From Elephas maximus indicus (taxonomy: Eukaryota; Chordata; Mammalia; Proboscidea; Elephantidae): a stretch of 64,000 nt of DNA. Below are positions 10,370-22,482 of the stretch, in pieces. The notes under the pieces were generated by a model, which worked only from the letters and a program-made list of their open reading frames with translations, was not told the origin of the DNA and did no database searches. Position 1 is the stretch's first letter; each line of letters starts with the position of its first letter. The stretch covers positions 62,786,607 through 62,850,606 of the forward strand of contig NC_064835.1 in NCBI RefSeq assembly GCF_024166365.1, in the 5' to 3' direction. A program made the position numbers and the translations under genes.

Positions 10370-11236
10370 CCTCTTTTCCCCAAACTTGCTCCTCCTACAG
10401 TGCTCCCTGGCTCTGCAGGCAGCCCAACCGGCCACCCAGCTGCTGGAGCCAGAAACCTGGGAGTAACCTGTATACTTCCTTCCTCTCCCCTTCTCTGAAT
10501 ACACCTGGAGGCCCAGTGATTTCACCTCTTAGACAGCTCTTGAATCTGCCCATTTCTACTGCCACAGCCCTAGACCAAGCCCCATCATCTGTCTTGTACC
10601 CCTGCAGAAGCCTCCCAACAGATTTCCAGCTTCCATTTGGGCCTCATCCAATCCCTCCGTCTTCCGCAAGTTGGAGTCCCAACAATGCAAGTCTGATGAG
10701 GTGCGCCCCCACCCCCAAATGCCCTTCAGCAGCTTCCCCTGCTGCTTCTGAGATACAGATCTCACTTCTGAAGTTGCCTCACAGGCTTCCGTGGCCCAGC
10801 CCCTGCTGACCTACTCTTCTTGGAACCCCCATACACTCCCTCGTTCCCACCACACTGGCTACCTTTCAGCCCCATGAACCCACCGTGTTCTTTCCCACCA
10901 CTGATCCATTTGCCTGGAACACCACCTCCTCCCCTGCCCCCAACTCTTGTCCCCATTCCTCCTCATCCCTGATGTCTCCTCTAAGCATCACTTCTTTGGC
11001 AAAGCCTCCTCGTACCCCCAGGTTGAGTTCCTGGATTGTGTTCCCCTACTGCAAAGCGCCTGTTTCAGTGTATACTGATTTTGGGTGATTATTTTATTGC
11101 CCTGTGTCTCTAGCTCTCAACCACAGGTTCCATGAAAGCAGGGATTGAGCCTGCCTTTACTCCCCTTTGTCTCTCCAGGGCTCAGCACAGTGCCTGACAC
11201 TTAGGAGGTGCTTACTATTTGTTGAATAAATAATTT
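10370..11236 (-). repeat. L2 LINE relic, antisense
   Basis: A long pyrimidine-rich block with L2-like phrases ('acaggcttccgtggcccagcccctgctgacctac') leads to the characteristic L2 end ('cagtgcctgacacttaggaggtgctta...tgttgaataaata'). A 173-codon frame on the + strand inside it is antisense to the LINE and not considered coding. Confidence 0.65.
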
Positions 11237-11847
11237 TACTGCAGATGCTTCGGTAGGTCTTTGTGGGTTTGAATTAAGTTGATTTAAGAGATTGTGATTA
11301 GGGAGGTAGGCCAGTGTCTCTCCAAACTGTCCCTTAGGGGTCTTGTAAAATTGCAGCTGAGTAGGGACGAGTTTGATGCTGTAAGATTCTTCAGCCCTGT
11401 GACCCCGAGTGGGAAGATCTCTAAGGAGGCGCATCTAGAGACACAAAGGTCTGCTATAAATGTACAGGGTTGACAAAGGCCCAGCTCACATCTCTATATG
11501 GGTCCTGTCCTTAGTCTTGGCATACAGTAGGTATCCAGTGAATGCACACAGTGCCCTGTACTGGCCTGATAGAAGCCTGTTTCTTAATCCAGGGACCATT
11601 CCCAGAGTCCATGCCGAGTGTACCACCGTCATGCGCCAACTGGCTTTAAGGCCTTTCCTTACTCTCTGGAGTCACCCCAAAACCCCTTCTTCCTTTCATC
11701 TTTCTAGAGTTCCCTCTCTAACCCCTCCCCCTATGCAGGTACAGATGGTGGGGTAGGAGGAAGAAGAGTACTAAACAGGATCAGAGGGTGGGGAATGACA
11801 GTTTGCCTTGCTAGGCCCAAAGGTCTGTGACCATTTTTCTCTCCATA

Positions 11848-11995
11848 AGATGAGGATGATGAAAGCTAGGCATTGTTCCTATCTTTTTGTGTATTGACTT
11901 ATTTAATTTTCACAACAGCTCCATGAGGCAGGTACAATTACCCCCATTTTATATGTGAGAAAACTGGGCATACAAACAGATTACATAACTTCCTA
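11848..11995 (-). repeat. MIR, antisense
   Basis: The text 'ttaattttcacaacagctccatgaggcaggta' followed by 'cccattttatatgtgagaaaactg' is the antisense MIR core and flank. Confidence 0.75.
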
Positions 11996-12039
11996 GGCTG
12001 ACTGTCTCTAGAGTGCATGTTTGTTTTGTTGATTTGTTT

Positions 12040-12330
12040 ATTGTCACTCAAAAAAAATTTTTTTTAATTTTGGTAAACGTATACAAAGCCAAAGATATGC
12101 CATTTCAACAATTTCTACATGTACAATCCAGTGACATTGATTACATTCTTCAAGTTGTGCTGCGATTCTCACTGTTCTCTTCCAAATTATTCCATTACCC
12201 TTTTCTTAAACTCACTGCCCCTGTGCTTTCCATCTAGCCTTTTGAGTTGCCAATGTCAGTTTTATCTCACATAGATAATTCTTTAAAAGAGCACAGTGCT
12301 CAAAGCAGACATGCTTTACTAATTGAGATA
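12040..12330 (-). repeat. L1 3' UTR fragment, antisense
   Basis: The block 'caacaatttctacatgtacaatccagtgacattgattacattcttcaagttgtg' recurs at 13.3 and 31.7 kb in this window and belongs to an L1 3' UTR type I associate with elephant. Truncated, with a T-rich start corresponding to the tail. Confidence 0.6.
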
Positions 12331-12334
12331 AGCT

Positions 12335-13210
12335 ATTTTTTTTGGTTCAAAGAAATATTGTCACTTCTTAATTATAGAACTTTTCAAACATAAAAGTGGA
12401 GAGAATCATTGCCATTATACACACTCATCACTCAGCTTCAGCAATTACCAGCTTAAGGCCAGTCTTGTTTTGTCTGTACACTTTCTGTCACATCCCCAAC
12501 CCAGTGAATGATTTTGAAGCAGAGCCCAGGAATCACTTCCTTTCATCATACCTACTAGCTGTCGTTAGTTGCCGTTGAGTCAACTCCAACTCGTGGCAAC
12601 CTTATGTATAACAAAAGAAAGCGTTGCCTGGTCCGGCGCCATGTTCATGATCGTTGGTATGTTTGAGTCTATACCCACTAGTAGGTACCTCTAAAAATTA
12701 AGGACCCTTTTGATTAAAAAAAAAAAATTTGATTAGTTTTTTAAAATAAACTTTTTAATCTTGGAATAATTTTAGATCTACAGAAAAGTTTAAACAAAAC
12801 AAAACAGTTCTTGTATACCCCTCACCTAGTTTCCCTCTGATGTTATCGTCTTGTATTACCATGGTACATTTGTTAAAAACGAAGAAACCAATATTGATAC
12901 AGTACTATTAACTAAACTGCAGACCATACAGAGCCAACGAGCCTGGTTGGGTTTGGTTTTATACTAATATCCTCTTTCTGTTCCAGGACCCCAAAGTGCA
13001 TTTAGTCACCATATCTCCTCCATCTCCTTTGGTCTATAACAGTTTTTCAGACTTTCCTTGTTTTTGATGGCCTTGACAGTTTTGAGGAGTAATGGATTTT
13101 TTTATAGGATGTCCCTCGATTTGGGTTTATCTGGTGTTTTTCTCAAGGTTAGACTGGAGTTGAAGGTTTTGGGGAAGAATACAACAAAGGTGAAGTTTCC
13201 TCTTCGTCAT
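12335..13210 (-). repeat. L1M-type 3' UTR, antisense, with an RTE 3' scrap
   Basis: Phrases such as 'aataattttagatctacagaaaag' and 'tttttgatggccttgacagttttgaggag' match the 3' UTR of old mammalian L1M elements and recur at about 61.4-61.8 kb. The span is interrupted at about 12562-12670 by an antisense RTE 3'-end fragment ('gttagttgccgttgagtcaactcc'). Confidence 0.6.
12562..12670 (-). mobile_element. RTE LINE 3'-end fragment, antisense
   Basis: The block 'gttagttgccgttgagtcaactccaactcgtggc' followed by 'caacaaaagaaagcgttgcctggtcc' and 'gttggtatgtttgagtc' aligns with the starts of the RTE copies at 22.5 and 38.5 kb. Only the 3' terminus is present. Confidence 0.7.
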
Positions 13211-13211
13211 A

Positions 13212-15270
13212 TCACATTGGAGGGTTTTTAAAATTTTTTAAAATTTATTTTGTTGTTGTTGCTGAGAGTATACATAGCAGAACATATACCAGTTCAGCAG
13301 TTCCTACAGGTACCGTTTAGTGACATGGATTACATTTTTCGAGTTGTGCAACCATTCTCACCCTCCTTTTCTGAGTTTTTCCTCCCCCGTTAACATAAAT
13401 TCACTGCCCCTTAAGGTTCCTATTTAATCTTTTAAGTTGCCGTTGTCAGCTTGATCCCAAATAGATAGTTCTTAAAAGAACATAATGGTCAAGACACACA
13501 TTTTTTACTAGTTAAGCTAAACTATTATTTGGTTTTACGCAAACTTCAGGGGATATTTTTGGTTTAAGGTTTAAAGATTATCTCAGGACAATAGTTTCAG
13601 GGCTCCAGAAGTCTGGAGTCCGTGAGCATATGAAATTCTGTTCTGCGTTTCCCCTGTTTTGATCACGATTGTATAGAATCTTTGATCAGTAATGGTAGCT
13701 AGGTACCATCCAGTTCTTCTGGTCTTGTGGCAGAGGAAGCAGTTGTTCATGGAGGTAATTTGCCACCCATTCCATATCCTCCTTCTGTTTCTGATATTGC
13801 TTCTTCCTCTGTTGGTCCAGGCAAATAGACGCCAATTGTCGTGCCCTGCATGGCCTTCTGCAAGCTTTTAAGACCTCAGGCACCATGCAACGAACTAGGA
13901 AGTAGAACAGAAACATTAAACGTGTTATTAGGGCAAGTAACTGGAAAAAAAAAGAATGTTCCACAAAACCATGACCCCAAACCTCCAAACCAAGAAAGGA
14001 AATCCTGTGAGAATTTTGATTGAACGTAAGCAGCCTCAGCAGCTACTCTTTTTTTTTTTTGGCCAATTCAGCATTTTACAGATGTACAACTTATTGACAG
14101 CAATTAAAATAATAGGCTATGCAATCCTACCCTTAAGCAATGCTATGTTTCCATCACTGTTAACCCCTCACCCTCCCTCAGGCCCTTGGTAACCACTAAT
14201 AAATTTTGTTCTTTATACAGTTGCCTTTTCTTGTCTTTTTATGTAAGTGAGTTCATATAATATTTGTCCTTTTGAGATTGACTTATTTCATTCAGCATAA
14301 TGTCTTCCAGCTCCATCCGTACTGCAGCATGTATCAAGACTTCATTTCTCCTGCTGGCTGAGTAGTATTCCATTGTATGGATGCACCCCGTTTTGTTTAT
14401 CCAGTCATCTGCTGATGGGCATTTAGGTGGTTTCTACCTTTTGGCTATTGTGAATAGTGCTGCAGTGAACATTAGTGTACACAACTCTTTTTGGTTCTCT
14501 GCTTTCAAGTCTTTTAGGTATATATCCAGGAGTGGAATTGCTGAGTCATATGGTAGTTCTATTTTTAGTTTTTTGAGGACCCATTGCCATACTGTTTTTC
14601 ACACTGGCTGTACCATTTTGCATTTCCACCAGCAATGGATAAGGGTTCTGATTTCCCTACATCCTCACCAACATTTGTTATTTTCTGGGGTTTATTATTA
14701 TTATTTTTTTTAATCTCAGCCATCCTAGTGGGAGTGAATTGGTATCTCATTGTGGTTTGGATTTACATCTCTCTGATGGCTAATAATGCTGAGCGTATTT
14801 TCATTGTATTTGGAGGCCATTTATTTGTATGACCTCTTTGGTGAAATGTCTATCCAAGTTCTTTGTCCATTTTATGACTGGGCTATTTGTCTTTTTGTTA
14901 AGTTTTATATATATTTTGGTTATTAGATTCTTGTCAGATATATGATTTCTGAAGATGTTCTCCCAGGCAGTAGCTTGTCTTTTCACTTTTTTAATAAAGT
15001 CTTTTGATGAACAAAGGTTAATTTTTATGAGGTCTCGTTTATTTATTTTGTCTTCTGCTGTTTGTGCTTTTGTTATCATGTTATATGACCCATTGTTAAA
15101 AGCTAGGCCTGACAGCATTGCCCCTGCTTGTTCTTCTAAGAATTTTATGGTTTTAGTTTGCACACTTAGGTCCTTAATCCATTTTGAATTTGTTTTTGTG
15201 TGTGGCGTGAGGCATGGACATTGTTTCACTTTTCTGCATGTATAAATCCAGTTTTCCTAGCACCATTTTA
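13212..15270 (-). mobile_element. L1 LINE relic, antisense (3' UTR and ORF2 C-terminal part)
   Basis: Reading the minus strand, ORF2 C-terminal sequence (14.5-15.25 kb) precedes an L1 3' UTR (13.2-14.05 kb). A minus-strand frame at 14801-15229 retains L1 ORF2-like text such as KINKRDLIKINLCSSKDFIKK. The frame is broken elsewhere. The element resumes at 16196 after an inserted composite block. Confidence 0.8.
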
Positions 15271-16195
15271 TTTATTTATTACCTGAGAAGTTCACAGAAT
15301 GTATTTATTTTTATTGTACTTTAGATGAAGGTTTACAGAGCAAACTAGTTTCTCATTAAACAGTTAATACACATATTATTTTGTGACATTGGTTGCCAAC
15401 CACGACATGTCAACATTCTCCATCTCTACCTTGGGTTCCCCATTACCAGCTTTCCTGTCCCTTTGAACCTTGAAGATATGCTGAGTGAAATAAGTCACAC
15501 ACAAAAGGACAAATATTGCATGACCCCACTTGTATGACATATGAAGAATAGGCTAATGCATAGAGACAAAAGTTTATTAGTGGTCAGTAGGGACTGTGGA
15601 GGGGGAGCGAAATGGGAAATTCCTGCTTCAGGAGTGGTAAGTTTCTGTTTGGAGTGATGGAAAACATTTGTAAATGGATAGTGGTGATGTAATTAATGTC
15701 ACTGAATTGTACACTTAAAAATGGTTAACAGGGCAAATGTTTTGTTATACAGGTATCCCCCACTTTTCAAAACCTCGCTTTATGCCATTTTGCTTTTTGT
15801 GTGTATGTGCTTCAGATGAAGTTTTACAGAGCACATTAGTTTCTCACTAAACAATTAATACACAGGTTGTTTTGTAACATTGATTGCCAACCTCGTGACG
15901 TGTTAACACTCTCCTCCCCTTCTCGTCCTTGGATTCCCCTTTGCTATTCATCCAGCTTTCCTGTTCTCCCTTCCACCCCCCCAGTCTTCTCGTTCTTGCC
16001 CCTGGGCTGTTGTGCCCATTTAGTCTCATGTATATGGTTGTGCTATGTGTATTATTGTTTGTTTTATGGGCCTGTCAAATCTTTGGCTGAAAGTGAACCT
16101 CAGGAGTGACTTCAGTACTGAGTTAAAAGGCTGTCCGGGGGCCATATTCTCAGGGTTTCTCCACTTTCTGTCAGACCAGTAAGTCTGGTCTTTTT
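15271..16195 (-). mobile_element. Composite insertion inside the L1 (L1 3' UTR, L1M piece, Tigger-like end, L1 3' UTR)
   Basis: The host L1 reads 'cagcaccatttta' before the block and 'tatttattgaagagac' after it, where an uninterrupted L1 would run straight on. Inside are an antisense L1 3' end (about 15290-15475), an L1M piece in + orientation (15476-15749), the first 49 bp of a Tigger-like transposon (15750-15798) flanked by TA, and another antisense L1 3' UTR (15799-16195). The same order of junctions occurs inverted at 29.9-30.7 kb. Confidence 0.6.
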
Positions 16196-16915
16196 TTGGC
16201 CATTACTATTTATTGAAGAGACTCTTCTTTCCCCATCAATTGGACTTAGCACCCTTGTCAAAAACCAGTTGGCCATAGATGTGTGGGTTTATTTCTGGAC
16301 TGTCAATCCTATTCCATTTTCCTATGTGTCTATTGTTATACCAGTACCAGGATGTTTTGATTACTGAGCTGTATAGTATGTTTTAAAATCAGAAAGTGTG
16401 AGTCCTCCTACTTTTTTCTTCTCTTTCAACGTTGCTTTAGCTAGTTTGGGCTCTTGCCATTCCATATAAACTTGAGGATTGGTTTTTCTATTTCTGTAAA
16501 GAAGGCTGTTGGAGTTTTGATTAGGATCGCCTTGAATCTATAGATTGCTTCCGTTAGTATTGACATCTTAACAATATTAAGTCTTCCAATCCATGAACAC
16601 GGACCATCTTTCCCTTTATTTAAGTCTTCTTTAATCTCTTTCAGCAGGGTTTTATAGTTTTCATCGTGTAAGTCCTCCATGTCTCTGGTTAGATTTATTC
16701 CTAGGTATTTTAGTCTCTTGGATGCTATTGTAAGTGGAGTTGTTTTCCTAATTTCCCTTTCAGATTTCTCACTGCTGATGTATAGAAATCCAACTGATTT
16801 TTGTTTGTTGACCTTGTAACCTGCAACTTTGCTAAATCCCTCTATTTGCTCTAGAAGTTCTCTTTTGGACACTGGGATTTGTATCAGACAGCTTTTGAAG
16901 TTAGTTTTAACATAA
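16196..16915 (-). mobile_element. L1 ORF2 fragment, antisense
   Basis: A 143-codon minus-strand frame (16872 down to 16441) is clearly L1 ORF2 downstream of the reverse-transcriptase domain. Recognisable blocks are [35 protein letters not shown] and [15 protein letters not shown]. It continues the element at 13212-15270. It is too short and interrupted to encode an active protein. Confidence 0.9.
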
Positions 16916-16919
16916 TCAC

Positions 16920-17270
16920 AATACTATTAACGTACCTACAATAATTCTAAGCATAAAATAACGAGTTATTATTCACATTTTCCTGATTGTCACGTATTTT
17001 TTTTAAATACTTTGTTTGAATCAGGATCCCACAAGGCCCACAACATTATATTTGGCTGATACGTCTCTTTCGTCTCTTCTATTGGTCTTCCCTCCCTCCC
17101 TCTCTCCCTCTTTTTTTCACACTATTTACTGTCCTGTAGAATGTCTTCATTCTGAATGTGGCAATGGCATCCCTGTGGTATTAACATGTTCCTGTAGCAC
17201 CTGTTCCACCTGTGTACTCACAGTCATGCTTTTAACCACTACTCCATACTGCCTACTGAAGGGGAGAAAG
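16920..17270 (-). repeat. L1M 3' UTR fragment, antisense
   Basis: The text 'gtttgaatcaggatcccacaaggcc', 'ttccctccctccctctctccc' and 'catccctgtggtattaacatgttcc' matches old mammalian L1 3' UTR sequence. No open frame of note. Confidence 0.55.
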
Positions 17271-17799
17271 ACAGCAAGCACCTGGTGACCTTCCGAGACC
17301 TGACTTTGCTTCCTCTCTTCCCCCTTCTCATTTCCTCTCCTGACCTGACTTTTTACTTTTCTTCAGCCATATATACCCCTGGGCAGGAAACAAACACACA
17401 TGCTTCTGCCCATTTGTGCTTCAGTCTATCCAGAAATAAGTTTTTTTGTTTTTTGTTTTTTTTTTTTTAACTTCCTCGTTCTTTCTGCTAGGATGACTGG
17501 GGCTATGAGCGCGTTGTTTGTGTGCTGGGGTCTGAAATCAAGTGTAGCCTACTGCAGCAGAGCAGGGGGGTTGCATAGAGCTCCCTCTGGGGTACAGAGA
17601 ACTTGCTGGGCAGGAAAACGAGCTCTTCCCTTCAAGGTTGAGAGGTTTGTGTGGGCTGAGAGTCCAGAGGCAGTGGGGAAGCTCCTCCTACCATTTGCCT
17701 GAAATAAAGTTCTAAAATCAAAGTGCCGTCAGGTTAGAGATTTATTGTTTCCTAGGGCTTGGCTGGTTTGTGCCATGGAGAAGGCCAACGCCGCCTAGT

Positions 17800-17910
17800 C
17801 TAAAGGCTGTCAATCCAGGCTGCACAATAGAATCACGTAGGCAGTTAAAAAAAAATATTGATGCCTGGCGCCCACTGCAGACCAATAGAACTGGTCTGGG
17901 CAGAAGAGAT
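17800..17910. repeat. Possible hAT-Charlie (MER-type) fragment
   Basis: The phrases 'ggctgcacaatagaatcacgtaggcag' and 'attgatgcctggcgcccactgcagaccaatagaac' are typical of ancient MER-class nonautonomous hAT elements. Termini are not clear. Confidence 0.5.
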
Positions 17911-18280
17911 TCCAGTGTGCAGCTGGGGTTGCCGACTACTGGGCTGGTCCATCCTTTCTGCCTCTGGGTTATAGGTTCAGGGAGTATTTTATTCTTGACC
18001 CAGAAGAGTAGCAATTTAGCGGCCTGGGGACAGGAGGACTCCCATGCTCTTCCCAGACCTTTGCCCTTTGCTCCTACCCTCAAGGTCTGCTCTCCCCCAG
18101 AGGCCTGCAGGTGAGGAGAGGAGCCAGGCCTGAGACCAAGCCATGGAGGTGGAAGGCAGATTGGTGCTACAGGTCTGGAGTCTTTGCTGAGAATTAGCTG
18201 ACTTACCTTTCTAGTGTAGGAGAAGAGAAGGAATCACTTGGCTGACTCATTCTTCCAGTAAAGAAGAAAAAAAAAAAAAA

Positions 18281-18426
18281 CCAAATCCCTTGCTGTTAAT
18301 TCCAACTCTTAGTGACCCTATAGAACAGAACTGCCCTGTAAGGTTTGCATGGCGCAGCTTGTGGATTTGAGTCAATTATCTTTTGGTTTGTATTGGAGCT
18401 CTTAACCACTGCACTACCAGGGCTCC
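18281..18426 (-). repeat. AfroSINE, antisense
   Basis: Runs from the tail ('ccaaatcccttgctgttaattcc') to the head ('cttaaccactgcactaccagggctcc'). It carries private changes in the tail that reappear in a 23-bp copy at 18453-18475. Confidence 0.85.
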
Positions 18427-18433
18427 AGAAAAG

Positions 18434-18494
18434 AAAAAGGGGAGGAAAAAAAACCCAAATCCCTTGCTGTTAATTCAAAAAGGGGAGGAAAAAA
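18434..18494. repeat. 23-bp AfroSINE tail copy between 18-bp direct repeats
   Basis: A perfect 18-bp direct repeat, AAAAAGGGGAGGAAAAAA, lies at 18434-18451 and 18477-18494. Between them sits a short SINE-tail sequence sharing the variant bases of the SINE at 18281. See findings. Confidence 0.8.
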
Positions 18495-18519
18495 TCCACG
18501 GACTTTCTGATTGGGTAAA

Positions 18520-19200
18520 GATGGGGGCTGAATTTTGAAGGAAAAACAAAAACAAAAAGCAACAACATGTATTTTAAACTATTGAGAAAGTAAAAAGTAG
18601 CTCAGACTGGGAAGTACAAATCCTCCCTGCCAGTCATCAGGCTGGAAAGACAGACCAGATAAAGCCAGTTGCAAAGAAATGTTTCTCCCAAGGACGGGCT
18701 GCAGTTATTAAGTATCAATCAACCCCCTTCTTTGAGTGACTACTCTTTTTAACTCACTGAGATATCTTATTCTCTAAAATCATAGATTGCCAGGAACTTT
18801 GCTGTTTAAAATTGTATCCGTAGGAACGAAACACCCCCCTCTTGCCTGGTGGATATAAGTCAGTATGACTCAGAGAATCAGCTTTGTTTCTAACCTAAGC
18901 ACAAAGCTTTGACTAAGGGGTTCCTGGACACAGCATTCCACGTTAGCTTTGTAGTTTTCCGGGAAACAAGACCCTGCGTCTGCTTCTACCTTCAGACCTG
19001 TGGTGACCCCTAGCCCAGCTTTGCTTTGAGCCTATGAAAGCACTGCTTCATTTGAATTTACTCCGCATTTCATTAATTGTTTAGTGAGGCACCACCAGTT
19101 CTTCGGGCATATCGACCCCCTCATTGCAATGAATCAATAAACCTGACTTGATTTCATCAAGCTTGTCTTTGGTAGTCTTAGGCTGATAGGACTAGAGCAC
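18520..19200 (+). mobile_element. LTR-like repeat (ERV class uncertain)
   Basis: Unique-looking text ends with 'gaatcaataaacctgacttgatttc' (AATAAA at about 19136-19141), then a T/G-rich stretch, which is the layout of an LTR R/U5 region in + orientation. No internal viral sequence, clear ends or target-site duplication was found. Confidence 0.4.
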
Positions 19201-19379
19201 TGTCATCTTTGCTTAGCACATCTATCTCAAAACCCCTTTCTTGAATCTCAGGCCTGTATTTCCAGTGTTTATTGAAAAGTTACATCTGGAAGGCCCTCTA
19301 TCCCAAACTTATATGACCAACATATAATTTTTATCTTGCTCTCCACTAAATCAATGAGCTCTGGCTTTCCTTATCCCGG

Positions 19380-19985
19380 CATCTTAGTTACCTAGTGCTG
19401 TTACAACAGAAATACCACAAGTGGATGGCTTTAACAAACAGAAATTTATTCTCTCACAGTTTAGGCAGCTAGAAGTCCAAATTCAGGGTGCCAGCTCTAG
19501 AGGAAGGCCTTCTCTCTCTGCCGGTTCTGGGGGAAGGTCCTTGTTTCCTTTTAACATCTGCAGGCACAGCATCCTTGGAAATTTCCGTGTGTCTTGTTAT
19601 CAATCTTCCCCTAGGTCTAGGAGGTTCTCAGCACAGGGACCACAGGTCCAAATGATGTGCTGTACTCCCAGCTCTTCTTTCTTGGTGCTAGTGAAGTCCC
19701 TCTTCTCTCTGCTTGCTCACCTTTTATTTGTTGTAAGATAAAAGCTGTCACTCAAGCAAGGGTGTGACTTGAGTAAGGGTGTGACTTAAGTAAGGGTATA
19801 AAGGCTGTGACTCAAGATATACCCCACACTGATCCTGCCTCATTAACATATAGAGGTTAGAATTTACAACACATCACAAAATGGAGGATAATTAGATCAT
19901 AGAGTGAAGGACAGTCACACAATACTGGGAATCTTGGCCTAGCCAAGTTGACATATATTGGGGTAACACAATTCAAATCGTGACA
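19380..19985 (-). mobile_element. MaLR-type solo LTR, antisense
   Basis: Homologous along its length to the LTRs at 50096 and 51074: 'cttagttacctagtgctg', 'gaaatttattctctcacag', 'cattaacata', 'atactgggaatc', and the end TGACA. The antisense form of mammalian MaLR (MST-like) LTRs reads this way. Flanking 5-mers are CCCGG and CCTAG, consistent with a CpG-decayed duplication. Confidence 0.75.
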
Positions 19986-20229
19986 CCTAGTTAATGAGCA
20001 TTTGTGTCTAACTAGAGATCTAGGCATCATCCATGATTTTTTGCTCTTCCTCATTCTCCATAGTCAATCAGCCTTGCTGTCCCCCCCAGGACTCAGCAGA
20101 GTGTGGGTACACAGTGGGTCCTCAGTAGCTATTTGGCAAATGAATGAATAGACCACAGGGGTCTAGTGCTGTTTCTGATCCCAGCATTCATGTCTTCCAG
20201 CTGTTGCTTATAACCTTCTCTGCTTAATC

Positions 20230-20470
20230 AACTCATCCATCCCCCTGTCCCAGCTCCTCTTCCTCTGGGAAGCCTCCTCAGTTCACTCCAGGAAGTAATA
20301 AGCTGTGTGTCCCCACTGCGCTTTGTGATGTCTCATTTAAGCACTGATCACAGTGTTTTGTAGCTATTTACTTACTTATTTGTCTCTCTTGATGGAGTCT
20401 GAACTTCTTGAAGACTTGTTCATTGTGGTGTTCCCTGAGCCTGCATCTGTAGGGATTGTAGGTGTCTGTG
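20230..20470 (-). repeat. L2 LINE relic, antisense
   Basis: The text 'gggaagcctcctcagttcactccagg' and 'ctatttacttacttatttgtctctcttgatggagtctgaacttc' resembles the L2 3' end. A second similar scrap lies at about 20690-20850. Confidence 0.55.
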
Positions 20471-20929
20471 GAACAAAGCGCTTTAACAGAGATTCTCTGG
20501 CAATAGCAGAGAATGACACAAGAGGGCTGAGCAGGGCTGGGACAGGATCAAGACACTGTCAACCTGCAAAGGAAATCAGAGGCTGGAAGGTCCTACTGAA
20601 CTGCCTCCAGGAAGCTGCTTTACTCAGACCATTCTCCCAGATCCTCACCTCTCTGCCTGCTGATCCTCTGCCATCCTTGGGCTGCTGACCGGCACACTGC
20701 TATCCCTTTCAATTCCTACTCTCCCTTCAAAGCCCAGCCTGAGCTCTGCCGCCTTCAGGAAGCCTCAAGGCCCGCTGGCTGCTCATCCGCCCTCTCAGTC
20801 ATGTCCATGGCAGGTGTATTTGTACAGCCCCTGCTAAATGTGTAATACTAGACCAGGTGCCAACAGGCTACAGAGGGAACGTCCAGCAGCTCACATCTGT
20901 CCTTCAGGGGCTTGTAATCATGTAATATA

Positions 20930-22482
20930 CCAGTTTATGTTTTCATTTAAATACATATTTTAAAATAGAAAACTAAACTTCTGTGTATTATACATAATGT
21001 TCAGCTATCGAAATAAAAATCACCTGTAGCCCCATTACCCAGAGACAACCTCTGTTAACATTTTAATGTATTTTCATCTAAAAAAAAAAAAAAACTAGCT
21101 CCTCTTAAAATAGAAGTTTTAACTTTTTACTTTGAAACAGTTTCAGTCTTACAGACTCATTGGCAGAATAGTGTAGAGAACTTCCATTTATCTTTGTCTG
21201 TAGCCAATCTAGACATTTTGTTACGTTTCCCTTATTATTAATTTTCTTTGTCTACTGGGTGATTATAAAGTCCAGAAACGTAGCAAATATACATGATATC
21301 ATCAAGGGTATCTTTAATCTGTAAATAAATAAAGTAATAGTATCTGCATTTCCACATTTTATGATCACCCTGTATATTTACACATTATTTTTCCTCAACC
21401 ATTTAAGAGTAGACCACATTTGTCCATGCTCTTTATCCTTTAAAATACTTCAGTGTGTATCTCTTAAGAACAAGGGCATTCTCTTACACAAACACCGCAC
21501 GTGTGCTATACTCAGAAACTTAACATGGTTACAATACTTTGATCTGTGATCCACATTCCAATTTTGCCAATTGTCTCAATAATGTCCTTGAGAGCATTTC
21601 CCCCATTAGTCCACGGTCCAATCCAGAATCACGTGTTGCACTTAGTTGTCTTTTTATTCTCCTTTAATCTGGAACAGTTCCTCAGCCTTTCTTTGTCTTC
21701 ATGACATTGGCACCTTTGATGAAGAGGGCCAGTTGTAGGGAATGTTTCCCAATCTGGGTTTGTCTGATGTTTCCTCCAATTTAGATTCAGTCCCACTGGA
21801 AGACTTTGTAGGATGGTGTGAACTTCTCAGGGTATCCATAGGCACACGGTGCAGCCACTGGGGATGTTGACTTTTATCACCCTGCCCAGGTTTTGTCTTG
21901 TTTCCCCATTGTATGCTTACTCCTTCCCCACCTTGTGCCTAATACACAGTCTATGGGGAGACAATCTAAGTCATGCAAATACCCTGCTCTCATCAAACTT
22001 TCCTTTAGGGTTAGCATCAGCTGATGACTCTTGCCTGAACCAATCATTAATACAGTGGTAAGTTTTTGGCTCACCACCCCGTCCACACTTATCAGTGCAC
22101 CTTCTGCTGTTAGGAAGAGCTCTGTTTCCCCCATTGTTTCTTTGTTTGTCTTCGTTGTCAGTACATACCATGGATTCCTACTTTTTCAATGGGTTATAAC
22201 CCATCACTGTTCTTAATTATTTTTATGCTCAAACTGTCCTAGATTTGGCCAGTGAGAGTCCCTTCAAGCCGGCTCCTGTGCCCTTTTAACACGTCTCCAT
22301 TGTTTTGGGGACACTTTACTTTACGATACAACAAAATATACCAGTCTCACCCTGTACCTTCCCTGCCCCAGCCCTGGAATCAGCCATTTCTCCAAGGAGC
22401 CCTGATTCCTTTTAGTGAGGCATTATATTAGAGACCAGGATCTGAATGCCTTTTGGTCTTTTTGTTATTCATTTAATATCAC
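20930..22482 (-). repeat. L1M 3' region, antisense, heavily diverged
   Basis: Old L1 3' UTR phrases are present ('agctttttaactttttactttgaaacagtt'-like text, 'tgtttcctccaatttagattcagtcccactgg'). An RTE copy follows it from 22483, and LINE-like text resumes after that copy at about 23800-24080. Confidence 0.5.

Noticed and set aside
10288..10809. 173-codon + strand frame
   Set aside because: It lies antisense in an L2 relic, is Ser/Pro-rich and shows no family features.
13686..13988. 100-codon minus-strand frame with a hydrophobic start
   Set aside because: It falls in the L1 3' UTR and is not a gene.
19701..19815. Short direct repeats ('gtgacttgagtaagggt') resembling an array
   Set aside because: Two or three diverged units within an LTR. 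No regular spacers, so not a CRISPR or satellite array.
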